A stretch of DNA of 64,000 nucleotides from Amphibalanus amphitrite (lineage: Eukaryota; Arthropoda; Thecostraca; Balanomorpha; Balanidae): NCBI RefSeq assembly GCF_019059575.1, contig NW_024883030.1:79961-143960 (forward strand), given 5' to 3'. A program made the position numbers and the translations under genes. Below the pieces are notes generated by a model, which saw only the letters and a program-made list of their open reading frames with translations, did not search any database and had not been told where the DNA came from. Below are positions 12,635-24,761 of the stretch, piece by piece (position 1 is the stretch's first letter; every line of letters starts with the position of its first letter).

Positions 12635-14570
12635 GGCGACCCCTGCGATTTCGCTCAAATTCACACACGACATCCCTATGGGGGCCCTCATCACACACGT
12701 GAAATATCTAAGCGGCATAATTATCCGCTTATGAGTTAGAGGTGCAAATCCAAAATACCCGATTTCCGGCGACCCCTGCGATTTCGCTCAACCTCACACA
12801 GTACATTCTAATGGAGGCCCTCATCACACACGTGCAATATCTAAGCGGCATAATTATCCGTTTATGAGTTAGAGGTGAAAATCCAAAATACCCGATTTCC
12901 GGCGACCTCTGCGATTTCGCTCAAACTCACACAGGACATTCCAATGGAGGCCCTCATCACACACGTGAAATATCTAAGCGGCATAATTAACTGTTTATAA
13001 GTTAGAGGTGCAAATCCAAAATACCCGATTTCTGGCGACCCCTGCGATTTCGCTCAAATTCACACAGGACATCCTTATGGGGACCCTCATCACACACAAG
13101 AAATATCTAAGCGGCATAATTATCCTTTATGAGTTAGAGGTGCAAATCCAAAATACCCGATTTCCGGCGACCCCTGCGATTTCGCTCAAATTCACACACG
13201 ACATCCCTATGGGGGCCCTCATCACACACGTGAAATATCTAAGCGGCATAATAATCCGCTTATGAGTTAGAGGTGCAAATCCAAAATACCCGATTTCCGG
13301 CGACCCCTGCGATTTCGCTCAAACTCACACAGTACATTCTAATGGAGGCCCTCATCACACACGTGCAATATCTAAGCGGCATAATTATCCGTTTATGAGT
13401 TAGAGGTGAAAATCCAAAATACCTGATTTCCGGCGACCTCTGCGATTTCGCTCAAACTCACACAGGACATTCCAATGGAGGCCCTCATCACACACGTGAA
13501 ATATCTAAGCGGCATAATTAACCGTTTATAAGTTAGAGGTGCAAATCCAAAATACCCGATTTCTGGCGACCCCTGCGATTTCGCTCAAATTCACAAAGGA
13601 CATCCCTATGGGGACCCTCATCACACACAAGAAATATCTAAGCGGCATAATTATCCGTTTATGAGTTAGAGGTGCAAATCCAAAATACCCGATTTCCGGC
13701 GACCCCTGCGATTTCGCTCAAATTCACTCAGGACATCCCTATGTCGGCCCTCACAACACACGTGCAGTATCTAAGCGGCATAATTCTCCGCTCATGAAAT
13801 AGAGGTGTAAATCCAAAATACCCGATTTCTGGCGACTCCTACGATTTCGCTGAGGTTCACACAGGACATCCCTATGGGGGCCCGCATCACACACGTGAAA
13901 TATCTAAGCGGCATAATTATCCGTTTATGAGTTAGAGGTGTAAATCCAAAATACCCGATTTCCGGCGACCCCTCTGATTTCGCTCAAACTCACACAGGAC
14001 ATTCCAATGGCGGCCCTCATCACACACGTGAAATATCTAAGCGGCATAATCAACTGTTTATGAGTTAGAGGTGTAAATCCAAAGTACCGGATTTCCGGCG
14101 ACCCCTGCGATTTCACTCAAATTCACACAGGACATTTTTATGGGGGCCCTCATCACACACGTGAAATATCTAAGCGGCATGATTATCCGTTTATGAGTTA
14201 GAGGTGAAAATCCAAAATACCCGGTTTCCGGCGACTCCTGCGATTTCGCTAAAACTCACACAGGACATTCCAATTGGGCCCTCATCACACACGTGAAATA
14301 TCTAAGCGGCATAAATATCCGTTTATGAGTTAGAGGTGAAAATCCAAAATACCAGATTTCCGGCGACCCCTGCGATTTCGCTCAAATTCACACAGGACAT
14401 TCCAATAGGGGCCCTTATCACACACGTGCAATATCTTAGCGGCAAAATTATCCGTTTATGAGTTGGAGATGTAAATCCGAAATATCAGATTTCCGGCGAC
14501 CTATGCGATTTCGCTTAAATTCGCACAGGACATTCCTCATCACACACTTGCAATATCTAAGGTGCATATT

Positions 14571-15686
14571 AATCAATTGATGAATTAGAGGTGCAAATCC
14601 TAAAATACAAAATAAACATTATGCAGAATATTTACTTTATTAAGGCCAGACGAGGTAAGAAAGACGCACGACTTTCCTCTCCTTTGTTTGATCCCCGCCC
14701 GCGCCGCCTGGTGGCTTGGTACATACACACGATAAGGCCACGCAAGGCGGCACCCCCCGACCACCGCGCCGACTCGCCACACGGGCCACAGGCGGTCCGT
14801 GCGATGGGCCGGCGGCCCGGCCTTCCAGCATATGCTGGAGCGCCGGGCACGGGTTAGCCCGGGTGGGGTTTAGCGGGGCTGTCCGTCACATCTGTGAGAG
14901 GATATTTGTACAAGGTCATATAGTCTGTTCCATATCAAACTTGCGGTCGAAGTTTCTTCGGCAGATCGCTCCTCCGCTCAACTCTCAAGAATTGGCGTCC
15001 TAAATGGTAAGAGCTTTATATACAGAAATCACCCACTGCTTTCAGCAGGGCACTTCGGCCGTAAGCTTGAAACGGAACAGGAACAGAGTATCGTTCCGTT
15101 TTGCGCCGAAAATGTGACTGGCTGCTGCACGTGGACCGTTCTTGAGACATCTGTGAAGAAAATGTCGCGCTTGTTTAGATGATGAGTTATGAAAATCAAT
15201 GAAATAATTGCATCTTATGGTAATTCAAGCATGAGATAATTTATTTTTGAACATAAACGTTCTTAACCCGCGCCCCACTGGGGTCTGTGTATAACGCGCC
15301 CTACTGGGGGGGGGAGGCTATTCATATATCTGGGTTACATGAGCACAGTAAATGCGTATTTAGCCGCTAATGCGAATTAGGAACGCATTACCGACTCATG
15401 TAGCCACCTGCTAGTACAGTCCACAGCAGAAGTAATGTGTGGTTTCAGTCATGGGTATGTTCTGCTTCTGAAGCTTAGGAACCATTAGCCAGACTACAAT
15501 GAAACTTTGAATGTAGCTTATATGTATCGTCACCCTTGCAGCTGCAGCTTAAGCTATTGACATCTTCTTTTCGATCACTCCGCATTAAACAATCGCCAGT
15601 CAAAGCCAACCGTTGAGATTGGTAAAACCCTACATTACTTTAGCGGTGGGCTGTACGTATTGGCGATCCGAACCGCAATGGATCGA
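14571..15686. repeat. array tail block, copy 1 (includes left end of a TTAA element)
   Basis: Unique-looking sequence follows the decayed last monomers. It contains a hairpin CTTCCAGCATATGCTGGAG (14821-14839) and GC-rich sequence to about 14890. From 15263 it carries the left end of a TTAA element (TTAACCCGCGCCCC, then a G-tract), interrupted at about 15336 by a GGTTACATGAGC-type element. The stretch from about 14100 to 15678 is repeated at an offset of 5,290 bp (about 19390-20968). At 15686/15687 it joins satellite abruptly, within a monomer. No supported gene. Confidence 0.7.
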
Positions 15687-17511
15687 CATCCCTATGGGGG
15701 CCCTCATCACACACGTGAAATATCTAAGCGGCATAATTATCCGCTTATGAGTTAGAGGTGCAAATCCAAAATACCAGATTTCCGGCGACCCCTGCGATTT
15801 CGCTCAAACTCACACAGTACATTCTAATGGAGGCCCTCATCACACACGTGCAATATCTAAGCGGCATAATTATCCGTTTATGAGTTAGAGGTGAAAATCC
15901 AAAATACCCGATTTCCGGCGACCTTTGCGATTTCGCTCAAATTCACACAGGACATCCCTATGGGGACCCTCATCACACACAAGAAATATCTAAGCGGCAT
16001 AATTATCCGTTTATGAGTTAGAGGTGTAAATCCAAAATGCCCGATTTCCGGCGACCCCTGCGATTTCGCTCAAATTCACTCAGGACATCCCTATGACGGC
16101 CCTCACAACACACGTGCAGTATCTAAGCGGCATAATTATCCGTTTATGAGTTAAAGGTGTAAATCCAAAATACCCGATTTCCGGCGACCCCTCTGATTTC
16201 GCTCAAACTCACACAGGACATTCCAATGGCGGCCCTCATCACACACGTGAAATATCTAAGCGGCATAATTAACCGTTTATGAGTTAGAGGTGTAAATCCA
16301 AAGTACCCGATTTCCGGCGACCCCTGCGATTTCACTCAAATTCACACAGGACATTCTTATGGGGGCCCTCATCACACACGTGAAATATCTAAGCGGCATA
16401 ATTATCCGTTTATGAGTTAGAGGTGAAAATTCAAAATACCCGATTTCCGGCGACCCCTGCGATTTCGCTCAAATTCACACAGGACATTCCAATAGGGGCC
16501 CTCATCACACACGTGAAATATCTAAGCGGCATAATTATCCGTTTATGAGTTAGAGGTGAAAATCCAAAATACCCGATTTCCGGCGACCCCTCTGATTTCG
16601 CTCAAACTCACACAGGACATTCCAATGGCGGCCCTCATCACACACGTGAAATATCTAAGCGGCATAATTAACCGTTTATGAGTTAGAGGTGTAAATCCAA
16701 AGTACCCGATTTCCGGCGACCCCTGCGATTTCGCTCAAGTTCATACAGGACATCTCTATGGGGGCCCTCATCACACACGTGAAATATCTAAGCGGCATAA
16801 ATATCCCTTTATGAGTTAGAGGTGAAAATCCAAATTCCCGATTTCCTGCGACCCCTGCGATTTCGCTCAAATTCACACAGGACATTCCAATAGGGGCCCT
16901 CATCACACACGTGCAATATCTTAGCGGCATAATTATCCTTTAAGGAGTTATAGGTGTAAATCCAAAATACCCGATTTCCGGCGACCCCTGCGATTTCGCT
17001 CAAATTCACGCAGGGCATCCCTATGGGGGCCCTCATCACACACGTGAAATATCTAAGCGGCATAATTATCCGTTTATGAGTTAGAGGTGAAAATTCAAAA
17101 TACCCGATTTCCGGCGACCCCTGCGATTTCGCTCAAATTCACACAGGACATTCCAATAGGGGCCCTTATCACACACGTGAACTATCTAAGCGGCATCATT
17201 ATCCGTTTATGAGTTAGAGGTGAAAATACAAAATACCCGATTTCCGGGGACCCCTCTGATTTCGCTCAAACTCACACAGGACATTCCAATGGCGGCCCTC
17301 ATCACACACGTGAAATATCTAAGCGGCATGATTAACCGTTTATGAGTTAGAGGTGTAAATCCAAAGTACCCGATTTCCGGCGACCCCTGCGATTTCGCTC
17401 AAGTTCATACAGGACATCCCTATGGGGGCCCTCATCACACACGTGAAATATCTAAGCGGCATAATTATCCGCTTATGAGTTAGAGGGGCAAATCCAAAAT
17501 ACCCAATTTCC

Positions 17512-18721
17512 GCCCAGTAAACATGCCGACGTCGGCCCGACGTCGGCCGACGTCGGGGTGACGTCGGCAACTCGGCATCGGCATGCCGACGTCGGCCCGA
17601 CGTCGGTCCAACCTCGGCACGACGTCGGCTGGATGTCGGATATGCCCGCATGTTCCGACGTCCAGCCAAGGTCCAGCCGACATCGGGCCGACGTCGGACC
17701 GAGATAAATTGCTGAGGTCCAGCCGACGTCGGGCCGACGTCGGGGCGACGTCGGACCGACATCGGCCGCTGTTTTGACCGTTAAAATAACATAAAATGCA
17801 TGTTTCATGTTTCATAAAGAGCTTCTGTATTCAAAATATCCTCAGGAAACTCAAATCTTCCTCCACGCCGCAACCCCCTGATCCAGAATGGACGGGAAAC
17901 CTTATCCCATTTGGGATTGCCCGTAAGCCGAGCTCGCCCGTAACCGGGTGCGGTGAGTGCTTGGGGGCTGCTCGGCCTATCCTTTGGTCAGGCTCAGCCC
18001 CGGCAACTCACCAGGGCCGGGCCCAGTTCATATAGAAAGGCCAGTCGGCAAGTGTCACTTTGCCAAAGTGCCACTTATCAAAGGGACACTTTGGGAAACG
18101 TTGGTGCAGGTGTGTAAGAGTGGCTATATGAATCCATTGTGGGGTCGCCCTTTCCAATAAGTGTCACGTAACAGCAATGGGACCAGGGACTCTATATGAA
18201 CTGGACCCAGGATGCTCGCCAAGAAGACCAATGTCTCCATCCTATGATCCTTCCGGCTCTGAAATGGTCTTGTCAGACCGAAAGGGCATAACCCAACAAA
18301 ACAAACCAATATCGTTAGCTGGCTGCGTGGTGTAGTCGTTAGCGCACTAACCTCGCGTTCGAATGATACGGGGTTCGAATCCCATCGCCGGCTGATGATT
18401 TTGGCGTGTTGTCCCAGTAAACATGCCGACGTCGGCGACTGGGGGGCGCGAATCCCGCCGCCGATTGATATTTTTGGCGCGTTGTCCCAATAAACATGCC
18501 GACGTCGGCCCCGTCGGTCCAACGACAAACGATCTCGTCAACCTCGGCAAACGATCTCGGCCCGACGTCGGCTCGACGTCGGCTGGACTTCGGCTGGACG
18601 TCGGAACATGCGGGCATATCTGACGTCCAGCCGATGTCGGGCCGAGGTTGAACCGACGTTGGGCCGACGTCGGGCCGAGGCTCGGCCCGACGTCGGGCCG
18701 ACGTCGTCATGTTTACTGGGC
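17512..18721 (+). mobile_element. GACGTC-rich element D, copy 3
   Basis: Third copy, offset 9,423 bp from copy 1, in the same monomer context and with the same ends. It differs by single bases (for example CCAGAATGG instead of CCGGAATGG near 17883). Confidence 0.75.
18318..18393 (+). pseudogene. tRNA-derived SINE head, copy 3
   Basis: Same perfect A and B boxes as at 8895-8970, shifted by 9,423 bp. Confidence 0.6.
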
Positions 18722-19870
18722 GGCGACCCCTGCGATTTCGCTCAAATTCACACACGACATCCCTATGGGGGCCCTCATCACACACGTGAAATATCTAAGC
18801 GGCATAATTATCCGCTTATGAGTTAGAGGTGCAAATCCAAAATACCCGATTTCCGGCGACCCCTGCGATTTCGCTCAAACTCACACAGTACATTCTAATG
18901 GAGGCCCTCATCACACACGTGCAATATCTAAGCGGCATAATTATCCGCTTATGAGTTAGAGGTGCAAATCCAAAATACCCGATTTCCGGCGACCCCTGCG
19001 ATTTCGCTCAAATTCACACACGACATCCCTATGGGGGCCCTCATCACACACGTGAAATATCTAAGCGGCATAATTATCCGCTTATGAGTTAGAGGTGCAA
19101 ATCCAAAATACCCGATTTCCGGCGACCCCTGCGATTTCGCTCAAACTCATACAGCACATTCTAATGGAGGCCCTCATCACACACGTGCAATATCTAAGCG
19201 GCATAATTATCCGTTTATGAGTTAGAGGTGAAAATCCAAAATACCCGATTTCCGGCGACCCCTCTGATTTCGCTCAAACTCACACAGGACATTCCAATGG
19301 CGGCCCTCATCACACACGTAAAATATCTAAGCGGCATAATTAACCGTTTATGAGTTAGAGGTGTAAATCCAAAGTACCCGCTTTCCGGCGACCCCTGCGA
19401 TTTCACTCAAATTCACACAGGACATTCTTATGGGGGCCCTCATCACACACGTGAAATATCTAAGCGGCATGATTATCCGTTTATGAGTTAGAGGTGAAAA
19501 TCCAAAATACCCGGTTTCCGGCGACTCCTGCGATTTCGCTAAAACTCACACAGGACATTCCAATTGGGCCCTCATCACACACGTGAAATATCTAAGCGGC
19601 ATAAATATCCGTTTATGAGTTAGAGGTGAAAATCCAAAATACCAGATTTCCGGCGACCCCTGCGATTTCGCTCAAATTCACACAGGACATTCCAATAGGG
19701 GCCCTTATCACACACGTGCAATATCTTAGCGGCAAAATTATCCGTTTATGAGTTGGAGATGTAAATCCGAAATATCAGATTTCCGGCGACCTATGCGATT
19801 TCGCTTAAATTCGCACAGGACATTCCTCATCACACACTTGCAATATCTAAGGTGCATATTAATCAATTGA

Positions 19871-20552
19871 TGAATTAGAGGTGCAAATCCTAAAATACAA
19901 AATAAACATTATGCAGAATATTTACTTTATTAAGGCCAGACGAGGTAAGAAAGACGCACGACTTTCCTCTCCTTTGTTTGATCCCCGCCCGCGCCGCCTG
20001 GTGGCTTGGTACATACACACGATAAGGCCACGCAAGGCGGCACCCCCCGACCACCGCGCCGACTCGCCACACGGGCCACAGGCGGTCCGTGCGATGGGCC
20101 GGCGGCCCGGCCTTCCAGCATATGCTGGAGCGCCGGGCACGGGTTAGCCCGGGTGGGGTTTAGCGGGGCTGTCCGTCACATCTGTGAGAGGATATTTGTA
20201 CAAGGTCATATAGTCTGTTCCATATCAAACTTGCGGTCGAAGTTTCTTCGGCAGATCGCTCCTCCGCTCAACTCTCAAGAATTGGCGTCCTAAATGGTAA
20301 GAGCTTTATATACAGAAATCACCCACTGCTTTCAGCAGGGCACTTCGGCCGTAAGCTTGAAACGGAACAGGAACAGAGTATCGTTCTTTTTTGCGCCGAA
20401 AATGTGACTGGCTGCTGCACGTGGACCGTTCTTGAGACATCTGTGAAGAAAATGTCGCGCTTGTTTAGATGATGAGTTATGAAAATCAATGAAATAATTG
20501 CATCTTATGGTAATTCAAGCATGAGATAATTTATTTTTGAACATAAACGTTC
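19871..20552. repeat. array tail block, copy 2
   Basis: Near-identical to 14581-15262 (offset 5,290 bp). Differences are single bases and homopolymer lengths. No gene supported; overlapping open frames on both strands only reflect GC content. Confidence 0.7.
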
Positions 20553-20626
20553 TTAACCCGCGCCCCACTGGGGTCTGTGTATAACGCGCCCTACTGGGGG
20601 GGGGGGGGGAGGCTATTCATATATCT

Positions 20627-22451
20627 GGGTTACATGAGCACAGTAAATGCGTATTTAGCCGCTAATGCGAATTAGGAACGCATTACCGACTCATGTAGCC
20701 ACCTGCTAGTACAGTCCACAGCAGAAGTAATGTGTGGTTTCAGTCATGGGTATGTTCTGCTTCTGAAGCTTAGGAACCATTAGCCAGACTACAATGAAAC
20801 TTTGAATGTAGCTTATATGTATCGTCACCCTTGCAGCTGCAGCTTAAGCTATTGACATCTTCTTTTCGATCACTCCGCATTAAACAATCGCCAGTCAAAG
20901 CCAACCGTTGAGATTGGTAAAACCCTACATTACTTTAGCGGTGGGCTGTACGTATTGGCGATCCGAACCGCGGCTACATGAGCAAAGCAAATACGTATCA
21001 CGATCAGATTCACCGCTAATGCGAATAAAGGAGCGTACTACCGACTCATGTATCCACCTGCTAATACGAATCGGCGGTCCGAACAAAATCCGCTGGGAAA
21101 GGAGGCTTACTACCGAATAGGACCAAGATACGGATTACAGGAACTATTACTTCCCAAAAAGAAGCCCTAAAATAAAAAATAACAGGTATTTTGTCATTTG
21201 TTGCTTTTGAAATAAGAACGAAAAAAATATATACGTAATTTGTTAAGTTTTCAAAAATAAATATGCTAAAAACAAAAAGAAAATATCCAAGTACTTTCAG
21301 TGAAAACATTTTTCTCACAGCACTACAGACGAATCAGAAGAGGCAAGTGCCCCATGAGTGAAAACAAGACAACTTTATTTTCAACTTTTTTTTTCTCAAG
21401 TTAACTTAGAATGTTCTGAGCAGATAAAATGCAAAAAAAAGACATAAGATATTACGTTTTCAATTCAGTCACCTCTATTGCTACGAAAATGCGCCACATT
21501 TGTATGCTATTCCGTTTCTAATGCGCATTACCTTCCGTCGGGCCGAGAGCCAAACTAGATCCGTTTGACGTCACTAATACGAATTTGCTCATGTAGTCGG
21601 TGCCGTGAATAAATTCTTGGGGAGCTGATGCGAATTACCGTAATACGTATTTCGAACGGATCGCTCATATAACCGAGGCACACGATTGGGACTGGAACTG
21701 GACGTATTTTACAAGAACTATTCTTTGCTGAATGGAAGCGTAAAAATGCAAAATATTAAGCATTTCTTTATTGACTGCTTCGTAGAAAATAGCAGAAACA
21801 TTTGTTAATATTTTGGTTTAGTCTCTGAAGGTGAATTAAATAAATATTAAAAAATAAAATGAATGAAATATTTACCCGGTTTACATAGCATTTTTGACGA
21901 GGCTCTAGCTCGTTAATTTGGCGATAATTTCGATGCAGTGGTCTTCAAATATTTAGAGGGGATCATTTTGTGAACTGTTCAGCACCATTGGCATCTTTTG
22001 CAACATCACGGACGGAGATATAAGCTTGCAACAAACCCTATGTAAACGCGTCTATTGTGATGGACAATTTTTTTCTGACAACCCTGCTGTCGCTGCATGG
22101 CGAATCAGTAGCCAGTGATTTAAAACAAGAAAACTTTGTTTTCAATTTTTGATTTCATGTTAATTTTAAATATTTTTTAAGCATACCACATGATTTTATA
22201 TCACGCAATATTTAAAATTAAGTTCAGTCGTCCCGGTAAATGCCGCAACTGCGCCATGACTGTACGCTAATCCTTTTCCGTTTGTGATGCGAATAAGCGG
22301 CCGTCGAGGAGTCAGCCTGGGTGAGCCAAACAAGATCCGTTTGACGTAGATAAAACAAATTAGCCTCGTGTAACCGGTGCCGTAGATACGTTTTTGGGGA
22401 GCTGATGCGCATTAGCGTGGTACGTATTTGGAACGGATCGCTCATGTAACT
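20627..22451. mobile_element. GTTACATGAGC-ended element, nested inside element I
   Basis: The left end reads GGTTACATGAGC and the right end reads GCTCATGTAAC followed by TCC, giving an 11-bp inverted repeat. Sub-terminal words such as CTAATGCGAATTA and AATACGTATTT recur in both directions. A further copy with similar ends sits inside at about 20973-21676. The middle is AT-rich (about 21120-21480 and 21700-22220) with no credible protein. Superfamily not recognised. Confidence 0.5.
20973..21676. mobile_element. inner copy of the GTTACATGAGC-type element
   Basis: It starts GGCTACATGAGC and ends GCTCATATAACC, a degenerate form of the outer element's ends, with the same inner words (GCTAATGCGAAT, CGTAATACGTATTT). 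No coding sequence. Confidence 0.4.
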
Positions 22452-23581
22452 CCGGTTATAGCCCCCTTCTAACTCCGAAACTACTAGGCCGATCGTCAAA
22501 ATTCAAACGGCATCTGATAGCCCCGGAAAAACTGTCGAGCGAAACCCAATTTCATTGACCTCGAGGTCACCGATGACGTCACAGGTCAGGTCAAAGTAAA
22601 AACTATCGATGTTTGGCTTGTTAACATTTTGGGCTCTGGCTGCCGTCTTACAAGTCAGATCAGGCTGATTTTTGGTTTACACACTCGTGAACAGATGCTT
22701 TAGATACCCTGAGGGTACCAAATTTGTACTTCGATTTTCAAGTCGGGGTCAGGTCATCATAGGTCACGGAAATCTTATGTCATAAGTCGGTCACGTGACA
22801 CATGTTTTGGTCCCTTTAGGCCATAAATTCCGAATTCGGTGTCGCCTGTGTCATTTGGGGCCATTTTCATCTGAATATAGCTGAGGTCAGGTCACTTTCA
22901 GGTCAAAAAAGGTCAAATTTTAAAGTTGAAATTTTCAACAACAAAAAAACATTATCGGATGCAGTTTGAGCTAAGAAACACGATGGTGCTATTTATATTG
23001 GTTTACGATGTCGAATTGGTACGGAAAAATTGATTTGAAAAATTTAAAAATTGTGAATTTTTTGCTATAATACGTATAACTTGGCCATTTTCGAAGATAT
23101 CCGGCTAAAACTTGCTAGAGTAAGTCATAAGCACGTGTTCTATCATATATATTCCGTTTTTTTTTCTAAAAGTCAAAAACTTTTTGAAACAAAGATAAAA
23201 ATACAAATTTTAAATTTTAATATATATACTTTTCCAAACGCTCAAAATTTTGAAAATTCGAGATAGCAGTTTGATAGCGCAGTCCATTCTGAGTCCTCTC
23301 ATGCAAAGAAATCGGATCTAGCTAAAAAACTGAGCACTTAAGAGCGATTCCCGTGGTTCAATGTTTTGCGTCGAAATCGGCCGAACATGACGTCACTCTG
23401 ACGTGATTTCCGACAGACCTATGATAGATTCGAAGATCAACTTTTGACACAAGGTGTCAAATTGATGCACCCGAAGGTACTGAAAGTTTGGCGGCGATAC
23501 GTCAAGCGGTTGAGAAGTTATTGCAGAAAAACGGGAGGGAAGGCTATGAATAGCCCTCCCCCCCCATGGGGCGCGGGTTAA

Positions 23582-24290
23582 CTTAATGTCAGGCAGTTGG
23601 GTCGCTCGTATTATAACAACCAAAATCAGCAAAAATATAGCAAGCTGTAGATTAATATACATAGGTACACACAAGTTATTGATCATATTCCTAGCATCAA
23701 TTCTAAAAGGCCAAACATGAAACAATATTTAACCAGTCATTGTAACATATTATTCCTCGCTATTCATAGGGTTGAAAGACGGCAATGTTAAAAATACAAC
23801 AGCCGCTTAAAATCAGAGGAGAACTGGTGTACCTATATAAAATCATATATAAAGTAGGCATACAATTACCTTACAAAATATGCCCTAATCACACAATCTC
23901 CAGGTCGTTCCTCTTGCGCAGTTCAACTTCGCAGCAGGTAAGCATGAATGTTTTGCTTCGGACACCATGACATCCCTCATGTAGCCTGCAGAAATAGAAA
24001 ATATAGCGATCGACTGTTTATTAGGTCACTCACAGGTCGGCTACACGCCACCTCTAGCGGCGACTCCGCAACACACTACACAAGCAGATATGAGATAAGG
24101 CAAATAAGTAACAGATAAAACAACAATAAGTTTAGATGGATTAGACGAAAGATGTCTGCCAGGATAACGATGTACCTACAGGGTAATCATCAATAAAGAA
24201 CGACATAAAGTTAGTCCCCGCGGCAGGATAAATTTAAAATTTTAATACGTTAATAGTTAGAATGATGAATCTTAGACATTTGGCTGTTAA
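23582..24290. other. no gene seen; AT-rich spacer
   Basis: Mostly AT-rich unique sequence. I found no element ends, exon borders or conserved protein. Short frames here are chance. Confidence 0.3.
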
Positions 24291-24710
24291 CATCACACAA
24301 GCAGGTCACGGTCAGGTCGGCGCCCCCAGGTCACCAACTTGGTGGAAGGAGGTCACGTCGCATATCATTCGATTCGGCGGGTCGTGCTGAGTCCATATGT
24401 GTCTGTCCCTGATTCGCTAGCTCAATTTGCTCAGGGTCAGGAGTTATAGACGAAAAACTCGTATGCCCCGATGTCACGCAAGGTCATCAACGTAAAAGTG
24501 AAGCATCAAAACGTGCAAGGAGTGCATGAAATCACGATTCCATGTGGTTGATATAGTTTAAGATCGTTTTCGGCGCCAATACGCAGTTTTCATTTTTTCC
24601 CCATTGAAATATAATGGTGAGGTCACGAAACTGACCTGACCTTATGTGACCTTTGGGAAAAATCATAGATATCCAAGTTGTGACACATCTAGTGGATATT
24701 AGGTATTGTA
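24291..24710. mobile_element. TTAA-family element k, left fragment
   Basis: AGGTCA-rich sequence homologous to 43480-43850, including the CCATTGAAATATAATGGTGA stretch near 24600. It is interrupted at 24710 by the mariner copy and resumes at 27158. The left terminus is not clear. Confidence 0.5.
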
Positions 24711-24761
24711 CAGGATGTTTCATAAAAAATGTCCTGATTTGTTTTGCTTATAACGCAAAAA

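Larger units (their letters stand above)
2186..14570 (+). repeat. 133-bp satellite array 1 (with two embedded 1.2-kb elements)
   Basis: Head-to-tail monomers of about 133 bp run throughout. Each contains GATTTCGCTCAAA, a GGGGGCCCTCATCACAC block, CACGTG, AAATATCTAAGCGGCATAATTA and ATGAGTTAGAGGTG. Variants recur in a fixed order: blocks shifted by 2,127 bp (5126 versus 7253), about 16 monomers, are nearly identical, giving a higher-order repeat. With the embedded 1,210-bp element the period becomes 3,336 bp (7917 versus 11253; 10589 versus 13925). The left edge is GATGTCCATGAAG followed by a degenerate monomer. The right edge decays after about 14480. Short open frames recur every 133 bases because monomers are similar, not because they code. 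Array size divided by 133 suggests roughly 70-75 monomers. Confidence 0.9.
15687..19870 (+). repeat. 133-bp satellite array 2 (with one embedded element D)
   Basis: Same monomer family and order as array 1. From 15687 the sequence follows 6264 onward at a constant offset of 9,423 bp (6721 versus 16144; 7253 versus 16676; 7917 versus 17340), with scattered base changes. Array 2 is therefore a later tandem duplication of part of array 1, with one 3,336-bp unit and about six monomers fewer. The right end decays as array 1 does. Confidence 0.9.
20553..23581. mobile_element. TTAA-flanked element I, split by a second element
   Basis: It begins TTAACCCGCGCCCCA (TTAA at 20553-20556) and ends with the inverse, TGGGGCGCGGGTTAA (TTAA at 23578-23581). 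The body from about 22452 matches the element at 44155-45334: ACTCCGAAACTACT, then the TTGACCTCGAGGTCACCGATGACGTCAC region. The right end keeps an intact hairpin, GGGAGGGAAGGCTATGAA then TAGCCCTCCC. The left hairpin is cut within its loop by the element at 20627-22451. Together the pieces would be about 1.2 kb, the usual size here. No transposase. Confidence 0.7.

Noticed and set aside
14591..15003. Overlapping frames on both strands near 14.6-15.0 kb (and the copy at 19.9 kb)
   Set aside because: High-GC stretch open in several frames at once; no recognisable protein.
3390..19406. Many 60-140-codon frames within the satellite, some starting MPLRYFTCVMRAPIG
   Set aside because: They recur every 133 bases, 133 is not a multiple of three, and they end within one or two monomers. 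They reflect monomer similarity, not coding.
2186..19870. CRISPR-like array of regular repeats
   Set aside because: Units are contiguous 133-bp satellite monomers with no unique spacers, in a eukaryotic context.
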